Assembly: GCA_005877225.1 (NCBI GenBank)
Contig: VBPK01000165.1
Coordinates: forward strand, 9,081-39,306
Direction: 5' to 3'
DNA length: 30,226 nucleotides
Source: Nitrososphaerota archaeon
GTDB lineage: Archaea > Thermoproteota > Nitrososphaeria > Nitrososphaerales > Gagatemarchaeaceae
The position numbers and the translations under genes were made by a program. The notes beneath the pieces were generated by a model that ran no database searches, had not been told where the DNA came from, and was given only the letters and a program-made list of their open reading frames with translations. Below are positions 15,902 through 23,863 of this stretch, in pieces; position 1 is the stretch's first letter; each line of letters opens with the position of its first letter.

Positions 15902-16762
15902 CTAGGCGAAACCAAAGAACTGAGGAGAAAGGACTAGAGCAACACCCAGAGCGACGAATAGTGCGGCGGATGCCCACCTGAACAATCTCGCACCTCTCGC
16001 TATGGCTTTCTCGATGGTTAACAGAGTTGCAAGAAGAATCATGGAAGGGATGCTCATGGCCGCGACACCAACCATCACCAACATGTACATGTAGCAACAT
16101 CCAACGCAGTAGTAACCGTGTTTGGCGCCCATTCTGAAAGCACCGATCAGCCCCTTCTTCGCGTGCATGAGAAAGAACCCGAACGGCGAGACGCACTGGG
16201 CCAAGCACCTGTCCTTCAGAGGTGTTAATTGCCAGACCCCGGTCACGATGAGGACTCCCGATGCGGCGAGGAGTGTGTAACCGGCGAGCGAAGGCAGTAC
16301 GCCGGCTATCTGGAATGCCGAGTAGAGCGCTGTGAAAGCAGCTAGACCGAGAATTGCATAGAGAAACAAATACCCGCCCAGAAACAGTATGAAACCAAGG
16401 ACCCGTGTCGACGGTCGATTCAGTTCGAAGTTAGCCTTCAAGCGATTGTAGGTGAGTAACACTGGAACCATGGCTGGAAACATCATCGCGACCATTCCGA
16501 CGATCCAGATCAAGAGAAAGGAGAAGAGCCGACCTTGATCGAACGAGCTGAACATCATCGCCATAGTCATTATCGGAAGCATGGCTCCATTCGATTGGGT
16601 CCCGATGGCGCCACCCGACATGCTGCTCATGAATGTGAAAGTCACAATCCAGGCCAGCCCCGCAGATGAAAGCATGACCCCAGCGGTCAAGATGCTCGTT
16701 CCTCGGTCCCCACTGCCGCTTGCGTCCGATAGACCAGCGCCTCCTTCCTGCGCAGACGCCAA
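15902..16762 (-). CDS. DUF2182 multi-pass membrane protein
   Basis: 286-aa integral membrane protein of the DUF2182 family (annotated elsewhere as predicted metal-binding membrane protein). About seven hydrophobic helices follow a short Ser/Gly-rich cytosolic start. Family motifs: MVAMMFPAMVPVLLTYNR, the WQLTPLKDRCLAQC segment, and GAKHGYYCVGCCYMYMLVMVGV with a Cys pair in a membrane helix. The TTG at 16762 is the only start in frame after a TGA and lies 27 bases from a box A, so it is well supported. It is probably functionally linked to the convergent Cys-rich DUF1326 gene. Membrane location certain, function unknown. Confidence 0.88.
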   Translation of the reverse strand: MASAQEGGAGLSDASGSGDRGTSILTAGVMLSSAGLAWIVTFTFMSSMSGGAIGTQSNGAMLPIMTMAMMFSSFDQGRLFSFLLIWIVGMVAMMFPAMVPVLLTYNRLKANFELNRPSTRVLGFILFLGGYLFLYAILGLAAFTALYSAFQIAGVLPSLAGYTLLAASGVLIVTGVWQLTPLKDRCLAQCVSPFGFFLMHAKKGLIGAFRMGAKHGYYCVGCCYMYMLVMVGVAAMSIPSMILLATLLTIEKAIARGARLFRWASAALFVALGVALVLSPQFFGFA

Positions 16763-16786
16763 CGACCTTCGCTTCGGAAGCTTGTG

Positions 16787-16792
16787 AATAAA
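16787..16792 (-). promoter_or_regulatory. Box A (TTTATT) for DUF2182 gene
   Basis: On the minus strand, centre 27 bases before TTG 16762, indicating a leaderless TTG start. A motif CCTACCGCTATAGG lies 12 bases further upstream (16805-16818) and resembles CCTACCGCAGTAGG before luciferase-like gene 2. Confidence 0.55.
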
Positions 16793-16818
16793 TCCGTTTC
16801 AGCGCCTACCGCTATAGG

Positions 16819-17299
16819 AGGCCCATTCGCCTCGCAAACCGTCAAAGAAGGAGGCAGTGCAATTCGAGGGGAACAACTCGACCCAGCTACCAAAGTGATA
16901 GACGGAGGCGACAGGGCAATTGGGGAAAATCCGAGTTAGGGAATGGAAGCGCTAGGCGGGGACAGGCACGTAAACGCCGACGAAGCACTCCGAAGGGACA
17001 AAGCTGAGCATGGTGTTTGAGTTTTGAGCATCCGGGCCGGCTTAGCACCAGACAAACTCCCGCCCACGCGACACCGAGGTCTGGGAAAAGTGCGGCCTCA
17101 CTAGTGGTATCGGCGGGGGAAAGACGGGGCCCTTGACCGACGGGCTGATGAAAAGCGCACCTTCTGGCGCAGAGGAGCGACACCAAGTACCTGACGCCAA
17201 TCTACGAATCATTCTAATCCTGTTTCGTTCAATCGAGAAACGGGCCGAAGGCGGCCGTGGGTGATCCGGATGGATCGGCGATTCACGTAGAGTGAGGGG
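16819..17299. other. Long intergenic region without recognised gene
   Basis: About 480 bases between the DUF2182 promoter and the end of luciferase-like gene 3. It is GC-rich. A 99-codon minus-strand frame (16887-17186) is Cys/Arg/Leu-rich and lacks any family likeness, so it is not called. I looked for RNase P, SRP RNA and tRNA core motifs on both strands and saw none. A bulged hairpin (CCtGTTTC / GAAACGG arms) lies near 17219-17245. Confidence 0.4.
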
Positions 17300-18313
17300 C
17301 TAAGCCGGGGCCAGCTCCTCAACCATTTCTTTCACGTTGGTCGTAATGGGGAGGATAACGGGGTACGATGCGCCTCCCTTCACGTATTCTCCGACCCCTT
17401 CTCGACACTCTTCGGGCGTTCCTGCGACGGTCAGCAGATCTACGACCTTGTCGTCCACCAGCTTCATAGCTTCCTCGGCTCCATCCTTTCTTGGAGGCCA
17501 TCCACCAAGCGCGGTCTTTATCTCCTCGATCAGGTTCGGACTGATTCCGCTCGCAATGCCAATGTGCGGCTGTTGTCCGAGGTAGAGCGTCACCAGGTAT
17601 CGGGCCTCGTCCTTGGCCTTCGCCGTATCCTCCGACATCGCAACTGCTATGAGCTGAGGAAGGTCAATCTCCTTCATCTTCCTCCGTGCCCTCTTCGCTC
17701 CTGTGCTAATCCTATGCAGCGATTCCTTCAAGTAGTTGACTGAGGTAAACGCGTTCAGGAGTACTCCGTCAGCGATCTCTCCCGATAGCTCCAACATATT
17801 GAGACCTGTCGCACCGATGTAAATCGGTACCATTATGGTCTCTCGTCGCCTGCCGTACCCCAAGTCCAATTGAAGGTCGCGGACCCTCATGATCTCACCT
17901 TCGAAGGTCACTCTTTCGAGACGGAAGAGGCGCCGAACGACTTCGACCCACTCTCTCATGGCCGCCAGTGGCTTCCGCCTCTTGATCCCTTGTTTCCAGG
18001 CCAGAGGATCCCAATATGCACCAACCCCAAGCACGGCTCTTCCGTGCGAAATCTCATCGAGAGTCGCAAACGTAAGCGCGGTCAGGGAAGGCACTCTCGT
18101 CCAGATGTTTATCACTCCCGTTGCGAGTTTTATCTTCTTGGTTACTGAGGCGAAGGAGCCGAGGACCGAGATCGCATCGCGTACGAGTCGAGTTTCGCAG
18201 ACCCACACTGTGTCAAATCCCTTCTCGTCTGCAAGTTTCGCGATTTCAATCTGCTCATCCGTATTGGGTCGGTCGAGAAAGCATAATCCCATCCGAACGT
18301 GGGAGCTCGGCAC
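17300..18313 (-). CDS. Luciferase-like (LLM) F420-type oxidoreductase 3, Mer-like
   Basis: 337-aa luciferase-like oxidoreductase, the copy closest to methylene-tetrahydromethanopterin reductase (Mer). It has KGFDTVWVCET, the core SHGRAVLGVGAYWDPLAW, and especially VPIYIGATGLNMLELSGEIADGVLLNAFTSVNYLKESL, the Mer/F420-specific stretch that contacts F420. A role as true Mer would require the tetrahydromethanopterin C1 pathway, not seen here; an F420-dependent dehydrogenase or reductase of a catabolic substrate is equally likely. GTG 18313 lies 27 bases from a box A (leaderless); an ATG at 18292 is an alternative start. It is followed downstream by a long non-coding gap and preceded by 312 bases before copy 4. 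Confidence 0.9.
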   Translation of the reverse strand: MPSSHVRMGLCFLDRPNTDEQIEIAKLADEKGFDTVWVCETRLVRDAISVLGSFASVTKKIKLATGVINIWTRVPSLTALTFATLDEISHGRAVLGVGAYWDPLAWKQGIKRRKPLAAMREWVEVVRRLFRLERVTFEGEIMRVRDLQLDLGYGRRRETIMVPIYIGATGLNMLELSGEIADGVLLNAFTSVNYLKESLHRISTGAKRARRKMKEIDLPQLIAVAMSEDTAKAKDEARYLVTLYLGQQPHIGIASGISPNLIEEIKTALGGWPPRKDGAEEAMKLVDDKVVDLLTVAGTPEECREGVGEYVKGGASYPVILPITTNVKEMVEELAPA

Positions 18314-18625
18314 GAATCGCGAATCCGAAAAACGTGATTTAAGGATTCACAGTTGGTGGGCCTTGGAGAGAATTTGCCATTCGCCCGTGCATCTTACCTT
18401 TCTTTGCGTCGGTCCTCCTTGCCAGACTAGATTCTCAGCTTTGCACAATCGGAAACTGACCGAACCAAAATTGTTCAATCGATCGATTTGGTCAAGGCGT
18501 CCGCCTCTGGGGCGAATACCTTCAAGCCTGCACACCCGCATGCGTCCTCTTTCATGCGGCATAGCTTATGATGCAGCGCGACGAACGTCATCGGTTGCCG
18601 TAGTCCGCGAAAACCGCCCGCTACG
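18314..18625. other. Gap between two tandem luciferase-like genes
   Basis: Holds the promoter of copy 3 (18336-18343) and a 12-base perfect palindrome AATCGATCGATT at 18477-18488. No gene recognised. Confidence 0.45.
18336..18343 (-). promoter_or_regulatory. Box A (CTTAAATC) for luciferase-like gene 3
   Basis: Centre 27 bases before GTG 18313 on the minus strand. Confidence 0.6.
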
Positions 18626-19657
18626 TCAGACGAGGGGGGCAGGGTAAGTCCTGCGCTGCGATCCATTGACTTTTTCCCCGAATTCAGGGATTATCTTCTT
18701 ACCGAATAGCCTTATGGAGCTCATCGTGGAAGTATGTTTCATACCGGGCCATGTCACCCTGAAGCTTATGTGAGCGGGCTGCAGTTCCTTTACGTAGTCG
18801 TGGAGTTCTTGAATGCAGGTCCTCGGGTCCCCCACGATGTAACGTCCCTCCGCGAGTTCTTCGAAGCTGAGATCATACTTCTCACCCGGTTGACCCCATT
18901 TCATGTATGTCTCGTACATTCGCTTCAGAAAGGGCTTGGCCCCGTTCAGAGCGTCCTCATTGGTCTCGGCTACATGAAGCTCTCTCATCAGAAGAAGTTT
19001 CCCCTTCTTTCCGCGTTTTGCCGCTCCCTCCTTGTATTTCGCGAGTAACTTCCTGATGTGCACCATCGACTGTCTCGGACTTATCATCCAGGCATCCCCA
19101 ATCTCCCCTGCCCTAAGCGCACCAGGCTCCGTATCTGCTCCCATCCAAATTTCTGGCCCTGTCTTCTGGAGGGGCTTCGGGTTAATGGAAACGTCATCGA
19201 GATTGAAATGACGGCCATTGAATGATACGTGATCTTGCGTCCACAATCTCCGGATAATTTCAACTCCCTCGACGAGTCTACCGACTCGATGCTTCTTCGG
19301 CAGGTTGAAGGCCTGAAACTCCTTCTCCCTGTATCCGATTGATACGCCAAGAATGAATTTCCCCCCACACAAGATATCGATGTTAGCAACTTGTTCAGCT
19401 ACGTCGACCGGATTCAGCAGGGAAAGGAGTAGTGAGCTAGTTCCCAAGGTCATCCCGGGAAAATCGCCCGAAAACCTTGCGAGCAACGGGAGAGGTTGAA
19501 ACATCTGCTCAGTGTCAGTCACGTGATGTTGTGCAGCCCAAAGTGAATCAAAACCACTCTTCTTGGCGCAATCCGCTTGCTCCAGAACCTCCCGAAGGGC
19601 TTGACCCTGTGAAAAGTTATGAGTAAAGACAGGAACAAACATCAAACCAAACTTCAA
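18626..19657 (-). CDS. Luciferase-like (LLM) flavin/F420 oxidoreductase 4
   Basis: 343-aa luciferase-like protein. Starts MKFGLMFVPVFTHNFSQG; has FDSLWAAQHHVTD, the type of His-His motif seen in flavin-dependent alkanal/alkane monooxygenase-like members, then LLLSLLNPVDVAEQVANIDILCGGKFILGVSIGYREKEFQAFNL, IRRLWT and ISPRQSM. The AQHH segment and the long form suggest an FMNH2-dependent monooxygenase branch rather than the F420 branch; this is inference. TTG 19657 is preceded by a GGAAAGGTG ribosome binding site about ten bases upstream. It lies 38 bases downstream of the amidase stop, so it may be the last gene of the GatC-like/amidase operon. Confidence 0.88.
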   Translation of the reverse strand: MKFGLMFVPVFTHNFSQGQALREVLEQADCAKKSGFDSLWAAQHHVTDTEQMFQPLPLLARFSGDFPGMTLGTSSLLLSLLNPVDVAEQVANIDILCGGKFILGVSIGYREKEFQAFNLPKKHRVGRLVEGVEIIRRLWTQDHVSFNGRHFNLDDVSINPKPLQKTGPEIWMGADTEPGALRAGEIGDAWMISPRQSMVHIRKLLAKYKEGAAKRGKKGKLLLMRELHVAETNEDALNGAKPFLKRMYETYMKWGQPGEKYDLSFEELAEGRYIVGDPRTCIQELHDYVKELQPAHISFRVTWPGMKHTSTMSSIRLFGKKIIPEFGEKVNGSQRRTYPAPLV

Positions 19658-19695
19658 TCTGAAGCACCTTTCCGGCGATGCCTGGAAACGGGTAC

Positions 19696-21108
19696 CTATA
19701 TGTTAGGTAACCTGTCCTTCCAGGGTTGAGCCTGTTCGTACGCGTAGGCTAACTTGAGGACGGTCTCTTCATCGAATGGTCTACCGGCGATTTGCAGCCC
19801 GATGGGTAGCCCTGAGCTTGAGAACCCGCACGGAACGGAGAGAGCAGGAAGGCCCAGAAGATTGTAGATGCGAACGAAATTAGCTATGAAAGGTCTCGGA
19901 TCAGTTTTCCTACCTCCCACGTCGATGGTCTCTTGTCCTATCTTGAATGGCAGAATGGGACAGGTGGGACTCAGTAGAACATCAACGCTCTTGAAAACGC
20001 GGTCGAACTCCCTCCTGAACCATTCCCGGAGGCGAAGAGCCTTAACGTAATGGTTAGCCGAATAGAAGTACCCTACTTCAAGTCGCGTCCGGACGGACGG
20101 TTGGTAGTCCTCCCGCCTTTCCTTAAGCCATTTTTCGTGAATCGAAGTTGCTTCACACGCGATTAGCATGTTTGCGACAGGTGCGGAATGCTCAATCTTT
20201 GGAATCGAAATTTCACTCACGGACACTCCGAGTCCGCTAATCACTTCGACAGCAGTTTCAACCCTTCTGCGAACCTCTTGATCAAGACATTCTTCAAGAT
20301 ATTTGCCGAGAACACCGACTTTCATGCGCTTGAAATCGTTGGAGAGCGCACTCTGATAGCGTGGGACAGGCCTCTCAGAGCTCGTCGAGTCTCTCGGGTC
20401 CTTCCCGGCAATCGCTTCGAGCAGGATTGCTGTATCTTCGACAGTCCTAGCGATTGGAGAAACATGATCTAGGTTCCAACTCAGAGGTATCACTCCGAAT
20501 CGACTCACTCTGCCATAAGTTGGCTTGAACCCAACTGTTCCGCAATAACTCGAAGGTATTCTACCCGACCCTCCGGTATCGGTACCCAGTGAGCCATAAC
20601 AAAGACACGCGGCCACGGCGGAGGCCGAACCGCCGCTAGAACCGCCCGTGACGAGCTCGGGATTCCACGGATTTCTACACGGACCGTAGTATGAATCTTC
20701 AGCCGTGGGACCGTAGGCGAATTCATGGCAGTTGTTCTTACCTATGATAATCGCCCCCGCCTCTCTCAGGTGCTCGACGGAAGTAGCGTCATAATCGGTA
20801 AGGTTTTCCGCCAAGAGCTTGGAGGCAGCGGACGTAATGCTCCCCCTCACCGCTAGGATGTCCTTCACAGAGACCGGGATACCATGGAGAGGCCCCCGCG
20901 ACTTACCAGAGCGTATTTCCTCATCTGCTCTTCGAGCTGCGGTGACCGCATCTTTCTCCAGAACTGATATGTAGGCGTTTATCTTCTTGTTCACGCCTCT
21001 GGTGCGTTCTATGAGATCCTTTACGATCTCTGTCGAGGAGACCTCCCCGTTTCTAATCCAAGCTGAGACTTCCTTGATCGAGCCCTGCCGGACTTCTCGA
21101 GGATCCAA
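19696..21108 (-). CDS. Amidase-signature family amidase (GatA-like) 2
   Basis: Complete 470-aa amidase-signature enzyme. The catalytic Ser-cisSer-Lys triad is intact: Lys82 in IPVSVKD, Ser157/Ser158 in GGSSGGSAS, nucleophile Ser181 in GTDTGGSGRIPS. The C-terminus has ALSVPCGFSSSGLPIGLQIAGRPFDEETVL. It is a clear paralog of the amidase at the left edge (same C-terminal motif and similar nucleotide sequence there), but well diverged. TTG 21108 follows GGGG by three bases and lies 14 bases after the GatC-like gene. No GatB is present, so I infer a catabolic amidase with a stabilising small subunit. Substrate probably a carboxamide from the pathways encoded around it. Confidence 0.92.
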   Translation of the reverse strand: MDPREVRQGSIKEVSAWIRNGEVSSTEIVKDLIERTRGVNKKINAYISVLEKDAVTAARRADEEIRSGKSRGPLHGIPVSVKDILAVRGSITSAASKLLAENLTDYDATSVEHLREAGAIIIGKNNCHEFAYGPTAEDSYYGPCRNPWNPELVTGGSSGGSASAVAACLCYGSLGTDTGGSGRIPSSYCGTVGFKPTYGRVSRFGVIPLSWNLDHVSPIARTVEDTAILLEAIAGKDPRDSTSSERPVPRYQSALSNDFKRMKVGVLGKYLEECLDQEVRRRVETAVEVISGLGVSVSEISIPKIEHSAPVANMLIACEATSIHEKWLKERREDYQPSVRTRLEVGYFYSANHYVKALRLREWFRREFDRVFKSVDVLLSPTCPILPFKIGQETIDVGGRKTDPRPFIANFVRIYNLLGLPALSVPCGFSSSGLPIGLQIAGRPFDEETVLKLAYAYEQAQPWKDRLPNI

Positions 21109-21122
21109 AGTCCCCTGCTCAA

Positions 21123-21296
21123 TCAGCGTGTGGAACTTGGTTCGAGGCCCTCCAAGTCCACTTCGGTTGCCTTGTCAAGCGCTTCGAGAGTCTTTGTGAC
21201 CGTGCGTGAGATTACCCTCAGCCGCTCATCAGGGATCTCTGAACCGTACACCTCTTGAATTATTCTTTTCAGCGTTTCTGGCGTCATCTCCGCCAT
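21123..21296 (-). CDS. GatC-like small subunit of amidase 2
   Basis: A 57-aa protein directly ahead of amidase 2. It starts MAEMTPETLKRIIQEVYG and continues with IPDERLRVISRTVTKTLEALDKATEVDLEGLEP, matching the GatC layout: an N-terminal helix, a conserved loop, a second helix and a short 'vdL..leP' tail. ATG 21296 is preceded by GAGGTGAAG and a box A at 21333-21341; ATG 21287 is an alternative. It repeats the gatC-gatA arrangement of the left edge, although the two GatC-like proteins are quite different in sequence. Role inferred: chaperone-like partner of the amidase. Good confidence that it is coding, moderate for function. Confidence 0.7.
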   Translation of the reverse strand: MAEMTPETLKRIIQEVYGSEIPDERLRVISRTVTKTLEALDKATEVDLEGLEPSSTR

Positions 21297-21332
21297 GAAA
21301 CAGCTTCACCTCAATCGTGTGCGCGGGGTATC

Positions 21333-21341
21333 GATATAAGT
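21333..21341 (-). promoter_or_regulatory. Box A (ACTTATATC) for GatC-like/amidase 2 operon
   Basis: Strong TATA element on the minus strand. Predicted start near 21311, giving a leader of about 15 bases that includes the GAGGTG ribosome binding site. Confidence 0.6.
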
Positions 21342-21379
21342 TACTCGGAAAGCGTTTTGTCGATGCAACACGATCTGTC

Positions 21380-21856
21380 TTACTTCTTGGTCCCGTAGGC
21401 CGAGTCTAGCTTCTCGAAATTCCAGGCAATTATCTTCTCAGGCTTTATCTTTGCGATTACCCGATTCTTTCCAGGTTTTCCATCTTCGAGCACGGCTTTT
21501 ACGGCACCACCGAACCCGTATCTCTTCAGGAGCTTCGAAACGATATCGACCTGTGTCTTTTCGTCCGTCAATAGCTTAGCCCGACCTCGTATCGATACAG
21601 CCTGGGCTTCGAAGAGGCTCTTGGTTTCGGGTCTGACGTCCCTATCGATGACTAGAGTGACCTTGTCGTTTTGGCGTAGGTTTGCTATGTGACGACGAGG
21701 CCTTTCGCCATGACCCAGTATCAAGTAGAGATGCTCGCCGTCCCAGTGGTACCAGAGGGGAGTAACATGGGGATATCCGTCATCCCTGATTGTTGCGACT
21801 CGAGCTACCAACGGTTTGCTTAGGAAATTATCGATTTCCGTCCTGCTCATAGCCAC
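21380..21856 (-). CDS. PPOX-class flavin/F420-binding protein 1
   Basis: 158-aa split beta-barrel protein of the pyridoxamine-phosphate-oxidase-like class. The opening RVATIRDDGYPHVTPLWYHWDGEHLYL and the following RRHIANLRQNDKVTLVIDRD are the standard FMN/F420 binding pattern of F420-dependent biliverdin-reductase-like enzymes; SIRGRAKLL and VIAKIKPEKIIAWNFEKL complete the domain. It would reduce a small molecule with F420H2 or simply bind the cofactor. GTG 21856 is possible, but ATG 21850 follows AAGGTGG closely and may be the true start. Monocistronic. Cofactor identity is inferred. Confidence 0.85.
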   Translation of the reverse strand: MAMSRTEIDNFLSKPLVARVATIRDDGYPHVTPLWYHWDGEHLYLILGHGERPRRHIANLRQNDKVTLVIDRDVRPETKSLFEAQAVSIRGRAKLLTDEKTQVDIVSKLLKRYGFGGAVKAVLEDGKPGKNRVIAKIKPEKIIAWNFEKLDSAYGTKK

Positions 21857-21936
21857 CTTAGGGGACCAGGTGAGACTCGTGGCCAGTCAGGAAGAGCAGC
21901 GGTTTTTATTGCTTTCGCGGGTCCAGACAGAGTATT

Positions 21937-22788
21937 TCAGGTGGCTTTCTCCTTTGCCACCGATTTCAAGAACTTGATTACCGTAGCCGCAGATTCGTCC
22001 GGCTTCTCGAGAAGGTCGGCATGACCGATCCCCTCCCAGACCTTCAAGGTGGAGTTGGGAACCATCTCCGCTATTTTCCGTCCTCCAATCCCTGACGGCC
22101 CCATGTCAAGGGGAGTGATGTAGTCTCCGGGTGCGTTCATCACAAGTGTCGGCGCACGGATCCTTCCCAGATCCTTGCTCAAGTCGAGACTCTCCATGGC
22201 AAGACACGCCTGTACGACCGTTTCGACAGGATTTAGTCGAACTACGTCCCTGACCATCTCGATTTTTCGATCAACGCCGGCTTGGTCCAGAAAGTTGGCG
22301 CCGACGGCTTGCGTCAACACATAGTCGGAGTAAAGGTCCCCGAGTCCAATCGCTTGGGCGAGCTTCCGCCACGTCGAGAATATGATCTTGCGCATTCTAT
22401 CCGGTTTCCCAAATGCAACATCTGCCACACATCCGAGCGTTTTCTCCGGATACTTTGCCGCAAATTTCAGTGCGATCATGCCGCCCATGGAAGTGCCGTA
22501 CACGTGGGCGCGTTTGACCTTCAGCGCATCTAGGAGTCCCGCTAGGTCATCGGCCCACATGTCTATCGTATATTTTTCAATCGGGCGGTCAGATTTTCCG
22601 TAGCCGCGTTGATCGTAGCTCAGGACACGGAAATGCTTTACCAATTTGTTGTAAACGAGGCCGAAGTTCTGTCGTCCGAAGAGACTCCCTCCGATCAGGG
22701 CCAGAGGGTCTCCGGCTCCCTTCAGTTCGTAATATAACCGAACGTCGCCTACTTGAACCGTGGGCAAAGCGTAATCTGTCCCAAACAT
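21937..22788 (-). CDS. Alpha/beta-fold hydrolase
   Basis: 283-aa alpha/beta hydrolase, like 3-oxoadipate enol-lactonases and related esterases. Nucleophile Ser100 in VYGTSMGGM, acid Asp222 in NAPGDYITP, base His256 in GIGHADLLEKP; YDQRGYGKSD precedes the nucleophile, as usual. The long start at ATG 22788 is only about ten bases from the box A, which is too close; TTG 22767 gives MPTVQVGDVRLYYELKG, a typical family start, and fits the promoter better. The gene shares a divergent TATA region with the epimerase. Substrate unknown: an ester, lactone or thioester. Confidence 0.9.
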   Translation of the reverse strand: MFGTDYALPTVQVGDVRLYYELKGAGDPLALIGGSLFGRQNFGLVYNKLVKHFRVLSYDQRGYGKSDRPIEKYTIDMWADDLAGLLDALKVKRAHVYGTSMGGMIALKFAAKYPEKTLGCVADVAFGKPDRMRKIIFSTWRKLAQAIGLGDLYSDYVLTQAVGANFLDQAGVDRKIEMVRDVVRLNPVETVVQACLAMESLDLSKDLGRIRAPTLVMNAPGDYITPLDMGPSGIGGRKIAEMVPNSTLKVWEGIGHADLLEKPDESAATVIKFLKSVAKEKAT

Positions 22789-22794
22789 CGAACG

Positions 22795-22803
22795 TTATTT
22801 AAG
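22795..22803. promoter_or_regulatory. Shared divergent box A region (TTATTTAAG)
   Basis: The only AT-rich element between the divergent alpha/beta hydrolase and epimerase genes. Read to the right it predicts a start near 22827, with a leader of about 20 bases before ATG 22847; read to the left it predicts a start near 22773, next to TTG 22767. Confidence 0.5.
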
Positions 22804-22846
22804 TTAAGTCGTCCATCTTTTCGCCTCGAGCAAGAAAGGGACGCGA

Positions 22847-23851
22847 ATGGGAATACTGGTTGTCGGCGGGTCTGGCTTCATCGGGAGTCACCTGTGTAGG
22901 ATTCTTGCGGAGCGCGGGGAAGAGGTCGTCTCCTATGATGTTTCTGCCAGGCCCCAAGGGGCACTGCTCGATGCTCCGGAAAACGTTAGGGCGAGAGTGA
23001 AGGTTGTCGGTGGGAGCGTCAATGATATTCCGAAACTCTTTCGCACCATCAAAGACAACAAGGTGGAGGGACTAGTCTACGTTGCGGCGGTACTCCTCGA
23101 GGCCGATGAGATGCCGACCGAAGCCCTCAGGGTGAACGTGGAAGGGGTAGCCAACGCGTGCGAAGGAGCCAGGCTTTTTGACCTTCGGAGGGTAGTCTAC
23201 TTTAGCTCGCAGGGGGTCTACGGGGCTCGAGACGTTCTAGAGCCAGTCTCCGAGAATGCGACGCTTGTGCCTACCGCTGGGATGTACCAGATGACCAAGT
23301 ACCTAGCGGAAAGACTCGGACAGCAGTACGAGAGGCAGTACGGAGTTAGCTTCGTATCTCTCCGTCCTTCCATGGTCTTCGGGCCTGGACAGAGGCTTTA
23401 CTATCCGCTCAACATGATTTTGGCTCACGCGGTCGCAAGAACTTCATTTGCGAGACCGAACGGGGCCGACCATCCTGTTGACTACACTTACGTCAAGGAT
23501 TGTGCCGAAGGAGCGGCTCTCGCCTACAAATCAGAGAAAATCAACTCTCCTGCGTACAACATAAGCAGTGGCCGGCTCACAACCAACGCCCAGGTGGCTG
23601 AGGTCGTTAAGAAACTATATCCCGGTTTTCGGGCGGAGATGGGAAGTGGCCTGATTGGTAGCCCAATTCTTTGGAAGCGCATTCTCACGGGTCCGCTCAA
23701 TCTTGAACTCGCTCGTAGGGATCTAGGCTATCGGCCCCAGTACGGGGTGGAAGGCGGAATCGCCGACTACAGCTCTTATCTGAATGCCCACCCTCAGGAA
23801 CTTCTTCAGATGACCTCCGCACTCGTGCACCCCGGCGAAGATTGGAAGTGA
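22847..23851 (+). CDS. NAD-dependent epimerase/dehydratase (extended SDR)
   Basis: 334-aa extended short-chain dehydrogenase of the sugar epimerase/dehydratase class. Rossmann motif GGSGFIG (7-13) with Asp31 at the end of the second strand (NAD preference), the active-site Ser120/121 and Tyr147-Lys151 in MYQMTK, and SLRPSMVFGPGQR. Substrate domain is VDYTYVKDCAEGAALAY and YNISSGRLTTNAQVAEVV, usual for nucleotide-sugar epimerases. The sequence does not show which sugar; a non-sugar substrate such as a hydroxy acid is possible for this class. ATG 22847 follows GAAAGGGAC. It converges on the SDR dehydrogenase gene, 12 bases apart. Confidence 0.9.
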   Translation: MGILVVGGSGFIGSHLCRILAERGEEVVSYDVSARPQGALLDAPENVRARVKVVGGSVNDIPKLFRTIKDNKVEGLVYVAAVLLEADEMPTEALRVNVEGVANACEGARLFDLRRVVYFSSQGVYGARDVLEPVSENATLVPTAGMYQMTKYLAERLGQQYERQYGVSFVSLRPSMVFGPGQRLYYPLNMILAHAVARTSFARPNGADHPVDYTYVKDCAEGAALAYKSEKINSPAYNISSGRLTTNAQVAEVVKKLYPGFRAEMGSGLIGSPILWKRILTGPLNLELARRDLGYRPQYGVEGGIADYSSYLNAHPQELLQMTSALVHPGEDWK

Positions 23852-23863
23852 GTTGGGGTCCTT

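Noticed and set aside
14970..16762. DUF1326 and DUF2182 as one operon
   Set aside because: They are on opposite strands and converge, so only a functional link, not co-transcription, can be claimed.
16887..17186. 99-codon minus-strand frame in the long gap
   Set aside because: Cys/Arg/Leu-rich composition typical of GC-rich non-coding DNA; no start signal or homology.
16890..17220. Possible structured RNA (RNase P or SRP RNA) in a GC-rich gap
   Set aside because: The conserved core motifs of both RNAs were looked for on both strands and not found; a covariance-model search would be decisive.
18477..18488. Palindrome AATCGATCGATT as an operator
   Set aside because: Only 12 bases, built from a repeated ATCG unit, and not placed near a promoter element; kept only as a note in the gap entry.
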